From assembly GCA_964533785.1 (NCBI GenBank), contig CAZHNG010000302.1, positions 1 through 8,368 of the forward strand: a stretch of DNA of 8,368 nucleotides, written 5' to 3'. The translations under genes were made by a program, and so were the position numbers. This document shows positions 5,729-8,368 of this stretch, piece by piece; within the stretch, counting starts at the first letter, position 1, and each line of letters starts with the position of its first letter. The notes below the pieces were generated by a model. The model was not told where the DNA came from. It saw only the letters and a list, made by a program, of their open reading frames with translations, and did not search any database. The DNA comes from JANQRV01 sp964533785. Its GTDB lineage: Bacteria > Bacteroidota > Bacteroidia > Chitinophagales > Saprospiraceae.

Positions 5729-6643
5729 TTAAAAAATAGAAAGTCCCGTTTTTGTGGTCAACAACTCCAAAGCCTTCATGCCCAGGAAAGAATTGCCTTT
5801 AGGATTTAGTCTTGGACTCCAAACAGCAACGCTGTATTGTTGCGGATGAACAGCAACAATGCCTCCTCCCACACCGCTTTTTCCTGGTAAACCGACCCGG
5901 AAAGAAAACTCTCCGGCCTCGTCGTAAAACCCACAGGTCTGCATCAGAGCGTTCAGCCGTTTCACCTGACTGGTAGTGAGAATAGATTCTTTTAAATGCT
6001 GGCAATAACCATGATTGGCAAACATCAAAAAAGTATGACTTAACTCATTACAAGTCATCTCGAGAGAACATTTATGGAAGTAAAAATCCAATACAACTTC
6101 CACTTCGTTCTCCAAATTCCCAAAGGACTTAATGAAGTTCGCTAGTGCAGCGTTACGGTAACCATGGGCTTTCTCAGAAGCTGCCACTTTAGCGTTGTAT
6201 TCAATAGCTGGGATTCCACTAATGGTACGGACAAACTCGAGAAAATCTGCTTTGGGATTTCTCAACTGACTGACCAAGATATCGGATATCACAATTGCTC
6301 CCGCATTAATTAGAGGATTGCGTGGAATTCCGTTTTCGTGCTCCAGTTGCACGAGAGAGTTAAAAGGATCGCCTGAGGGTTCTACGTCCACCCGTTCCCA
6401 TACCTGCTCACCAATCAGATGAATGACCAGGGAAAGAGAAAATACCTTGGTAATACTCTGTAAAGAAAACTTTTCGTGAGCATCACCGACCACAAAGCTT
6501 GAACTATCTAAACAACTGAGGCTCATGCCAAATTTGTCAGGATTAATAGTAGCTAGTTCCGGTATATAGGTTGCGATTTTACCTTCGGTTGGTGTGGAAT
6601 TGATTTCGGCATATATTTCTGAGAGAATAGTATTGTAGTCCAT
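5729..6643 (-). CDS. glsA: Glutaminase A
   Basis: A 304-residue cytosolic glutaminase (L-glutamine to L-glutamate plus ammonia) of the serine beta-lactamase-like fold. The catalytic Ser63-x-x-Lys66 sits in FSLQSITKVF. Other active-site residues appear at Asn113 (NPLINAGAI), Glu157 (SEKAHGYRN), Asn164, Tyr188 (DFYFHKCS), Tyr240 (CGFYDEAGEF) and Ser256 (GLPGKSGVGGGI). Each is offset by a constant 3-4 residues from the positions I recall for the Escherichia coli enzymes (Ser66, Lys69, Asn117, Glu161, Asn168, Tyr192, Tyr244, Ser260). Length is normal for the single-domain form; there is no C-terminal STAS domain. In bacteria such enzymes supply glutamate and ammonia and can contribute to acid tolerance. 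It is transcribed divergently from the lipoprotein gene at 6684 and converges with the membrane-protein gene ending at 5716. Confidence 0.96.
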   Translation of the reverse strand: MDYNTILSEIYAEINSTPTEGKIATYIPELATINPDKFGMSLSCLDSSSFVVGDAHEKFSLQSITKVFSLSLVIHLIGEQVWERVDVEPSGDPFNSLVQLEHENGIPRNPLINAGAIVISDILVSQLRNPKADFLEFVRTISGIPAIEYNAKVAASEKAHGYRNAALANFIKSFGNLENEVEVVLDFYFHKCSLEMTCNELSHTFLMFANHGYCQHLKESILTTSQVKRLNALMQTCGFYDEAGEFSFRVGLPGKSGVGGGIVAVHPQQYSVAVWSPRLNPKGNSFLGMKALELLTTKTGLSIF

Positions 6644-6683
6644 GCTGCTTAATAATTCTTATTTTCGGTATAAAAATAGGGAT
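6644..6683. promoter_or_regulatory. Divergent intergenic region, probable overlapping promoters
   Basis: These 40 bases must carry or overlap the start signals for both the glutaminase (minus) and the lipoprotein (plus). On the plus strand TATTTTCG (6660-6667) is one mismatch from TAnnTTTG; on the minus strand TATTTTTA is likewise one mismatch away. The -33 elements would then lie inside the opposite coding regions. Neither match is strong. Confidence 0.3.
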
Positions 6684-7883
6684 ATGAATATACGGTTGCA
6701 CCTTTTTGTTTCGATACTTTTACTTCTCCATGCCTGTCAAGATAATAATGCTTTGGAAGAGGCACTTTCAAAAAGCTCCGAAGAACCTTCCTTTGCTTTC
6801 AAATGGGAGGCCATGGCTCAAACCTTAATAGACCGTATGGACCTACAAGCCGGTGAGGCAGTCTTTTTTGTAGCTAAGCCAGGGAAGTTTGATACCCTGA
6901 TTGCCATTTTGCGTCCGCTCATAGTCAAGGCTGGTGCCGAAGACCTTGGAGTGATAAGTGTCACTGCAGATTCGCCAAAGGAATGGGAAACAGACTTTGT
7001 GAAAGGAGCGCAAGGCAAAAATGCTGAAGAACTGGTCGACTATTTCCAAGGTATTGATCTGGGGATCATGTTTCCAGGAGCAGTACCGACGGATACTGCT
7101 TATGCCGCTATGCAAGAAGTACTGGACCAAGGCCAAGGTCGAACGATCCATTTCCATTGGTCGGGAGCATACGATCTTGCCGGTCAGGAAATTCCTATTG
7201 ATAACAAAGTTAATGCTTGCTACCAGAAAGCCTTTCTGGAAACTGATTACGAAAAACTAAAAAAGGTACAAGAAGATTTTGAATTTAATGCCAGAGAAGA
7301 AATTATCCGGGTGACTACACCATTGGGGACGGATATTCGCTTTGACATCGCCGGTCGTCCGGTTACCCGCCAAGATGGTGATGCCTCTGCTGAACGATCG
7401 GAACTGGCCAGAAACCTGATCGAACGGGAAATTGAATTACCTGCCGGTGCCATTCGCGTAGCGCCCTATGAGCCCAGGGTGAATGGTAAGATTGCCTTTC
7501 CATCCTCCGATTGGAATGGCACGAGAGTAGAAGGACTCGTATTGACCTTTGAAAAAGGAAAAGTCATTGAATATACTGCTGAAAAAGGTATTGAGGCAGT
7601 AGAAGCCGTTTTTGAAGAATACGGGGAAGTTGCTAAATCCTTTCGGGAATTTGCTTTGGGGATGAACCCTTTACTGGCTATCCAAGAGAATGGTAGTGAT
7701 CCCTGGATTCCTTATTATGGCTATGGTTCCGGTATCGTAAGGTTATCGTTAGGCGATAATGCGGAACTCGGCGGTGATGTGACTGGCGGCTATGTCCGCT
7801 GGAATTTCTTTACCGATGCGACTGTGCAAGTAGGAGAGGAGGTATGGGTGAAGGATGGAAAGTGGGTGAGAGAAGTGATGTAG
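6684..7883 (+). CDS. Lipoprotein resembling M29 aminopeptidases, probably metal-site deficient
   Basis: A 399-residue protein with a lipoprotein signal (MNIRLHLFVSILLLLHAC, Cys18 the lipidated residue; His at -2 of the lipobox is unusual). The ATG at 6684 is chosen because it gives this signal; the upstream in-frame ATG at 6642 would place 14 residues before it and overlap the divergent gene. The body follows the M29 (AmpS-like) aminopeptidase plan: N-terminal ALIDRMDLQAGEAVFF-like region, central ELPAGAIRVAPYEPRVNGKIAF, then VEGLVLTFEKGKVIEYTAEKG, FREFALGMNP, GIVRLSLGDN and YVRWNFF. From recalled M29 motifs (GEVFTAP, GEFGIGTN, GTVHIALG, HWD), the metal-binding Glu, first His, second His and Asp correspond here to Ala256, Arg353, Arg372 and Asn374; only Glu322 is kept. 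That suggests a non-catalytic relative at the cell envelope (inference). The family fold assignment is moderately sure, activity doubtful. Confidence 0.75.
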   Translation: MNIRLHLFVSILLLLHACQDNNALEEALSKSSEEPSFAFKWEAMAQTLIDRMDLQAGEAVFFVAKPGKFDTLIAILRPLIVKAGAEDLGVISVTADSPKEWETDFVKGAQGKNAEELVDYFQGIDLGIMFPGAVPTDTAYAAMQEVLDQGQGRTIHFHWSGAYDLAGQEIPIDNKVNACYQKAFLETDYEKLKKVQEDFEFNAREEIIRVTTPLGTDIRFDIAGRPVTRQDGDASAERSELARNLIEREIELPAGAIRVAPYEPRVNGKIAFPSSDWNGTRVEGLVLTFEKGKVIEYTAEKGIEAVEAVFEEYGEVAKSFREFALGMNPLLAIQENGSDPWIPYYGYGSGIVRLSLGDNAELGGDVTGGYVRWNFFTDATVQVGEEVWVKDGKWVREVM

Positions 7884-8101
7884 GTTAAGATTGAGATGAT
7901 AATTGGTTACGTAGTAAGTATTGTTGGAGGAACAGCACACCCTGGTAGAAATTTATTTTGCCTTAGGGCTAATAACATCTCTAACTTCAATCGCCCATTC
8001 AAGAGATCTATGAAATTTTCTACTGCTAAATACAAAGTATAATTTGTGGATATAGGTTTTAGCCAAGTTAGATTTTGATTATCGATAGAAATAAAAAACT
8101 A

Positions 8102-8109
8102 TATTTTTG
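8102..8109 (+). promoter_or_regulatory. Possible -7 box upstream of the tandem palindromes
   Basis: TATTTTTG fits TAnnTTTG exactly. The nearest TTG upstream (8075-8077) is 24 bases away, slightly long for a -33 element. It directly abuts the palindromic repeat at 8110, which would place candidate operators over the transcription start. Sequence here is AT-rich, so chance matches are likely. Confidence 0.4.
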
Positions 8110-8151
8110 TTTTTGCAAAAATAGTATCATTTTTTGCAAAAATTGTATAAG
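8110..8151 (+). promoter_or_regulatory. Two 21-bp tandem units with a perfect 12-bp palindrome, operator-like
   Basis: Units 8110-8130 and 8131-8151 match at 18 of 21 positions (TTTTTGCAAAAAT, then A or T, then GTAT). Each contains TTTTTGCAAAAA, a perfect 12-base palindrome, at 8110-8121 and 8131-8142. The 21-base centre-to-centre distance is two turns of B-DNA, which places both sites on the same DNA face, as expected for cooperative binding of a dimeric regulator. No candidate regulator gene is in the window. Confidence 0.55.
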
Positions 8152-8309
8152 GGATTTATAGGGATCAAGCGTATTTTGTGTAAGAGAGTTTTCAGAGAGG
8201 CTTCATTGCCTGTAATTAGTGCCAATAAGCTGATGAGAAGGGAAAACAGAGAGATTCTGGAATTAAACTGGTCACAACAAAATAAAATTATAAACCGAAA
8301 AACCTTATT

Positions 8310-8368
8310 ATGCAATTAAAATTTCTCTCACTAGTTTTCATGATGCTGTTTTCACTTCATCATGTCAT
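8310..8368 (+). CDS. N-terminus of a secreted or membrane protein, cut by the window end
   Basis: The ATG at 8310 opens MQLKFLSLVFMMLFSLHHV and the frame is still open at the last base. A Lys followed by an uninterrupted hydrophobic stretch is the start of a signal peptide or a first membrane helix. The rest lies outside the window, so no family can be given. It is preceded by the 426-base intergenic region with the operator-like tandem repeat, which may regulate it. Confidence 0.55.
   Translation, partial: MQLKFLSLVFMMLFSLHHV

Larger units (their letters stand above)
7884..8309. other. Long intergenic region without a convincing gene
   Basis: These 426 bases lack a supported gene. On the minus strand 7953-8078 is open without an ATG and ends in a protein-like stretch (RKFHRSLEWAIEVRDVISPKAK), possibly a gene remnant. 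The middle part holds a promoter-like box and a tandem palindromic repeat (8102-8151). From 8152 to 8309 I see no further motif other than a short AGGC-TTCATT-GCCT hairpin; this would be a roughly 200-base leader for the gene at 8310 if the box at 8102 is its promoter. Confidence 0.6.

Noticed and set aside
6642..6683. Upstream ATG at 6642 for the lipoprotein gene
   Set aside because: It would overlap the glutaminase start and put 14 polar residues before the lipoprotein signal, so the ATG at 6684 is preferred.
8127..8315. Minus-strand frame of 62 codons with a hydrophobic stretch
   Set aside because: It begins inside the coding start at 8310 and ends in the tandem repeat; the hydrophobicity is what AT-rich DNA gives by chance.
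8134..8319. Plus-strand open frame of 61 codons overlapping the 8310 start
   Set aside because: It starts with TTG inside the palindromic repeat, has no recognisable protein character, and overlaps the signal-peptide start at 8310 in another frame.

Overview
The window looks like a chromosomal stretch from a member of the Bacteroidota, probably close to Saprospiraceae/Lewinella-type marine bacteria (inference). Reasons: genes lack clear Shine-Dalgarno sequences, the best promoters fit the Bacteroidota -7 consensus TAnnTTTG, secreted proteins have signal peptides cleaved just before a Gln, and two decayed genes resemble the Rpn/PD-(D/E)XK putative-transposase family common in that phylum. I see no rRNA, tRNA, CRISPR array or complete insertion sequence.

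Layout. 1-259: a heptad-based dispersed repeat abutting a decayed Rpn-family gene that keeps its promoter. 318-884: HD-superfamily hydrolase. 930-1580: secreted protein of unknown function. 1581-1776: two more copies of the dispersed repeat, in opposite orientations. 1777-3786: secreted GH127-type beta-L-arabinofuranosidase with its catalytic Glu/Cys set intact. 3787-4228: AT-rich hairpin, a well-formed promoter, and a second Rpn-family relic with a different internal deletion. 4308-5210: stand-alone CHAD-domain protein (polyphosphate-binding family). 5276-5716: four-helix membrane protein. 5729-6643 (minus): glutaminase, convergent with the membrane protein and divergent from the next gene across 40 bases. 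6684-7883: lipoprotein resembling M29 aminopeptidases but apparently lacking most metal ligands. 7884-8309: intergenic, with a promoter-like box followed by two 21-bp tandem units, each containing the palindrome TTTTTGCAAAAA. 8310-8368: start of a secreted or membrane protein cut by the window end.

The genes do not form an obvious operon or pathway; they read as single transcription units separated by repeats and gene relics. I did not find a clear new multi-gene system. The most notable signals are the paired Rpn relics that keep both ends and an unusually short promoter-to-ATG distance, the candidate metal-less M29-like lipoprotein, and the tandem palindromic operator-like array near the right edge.
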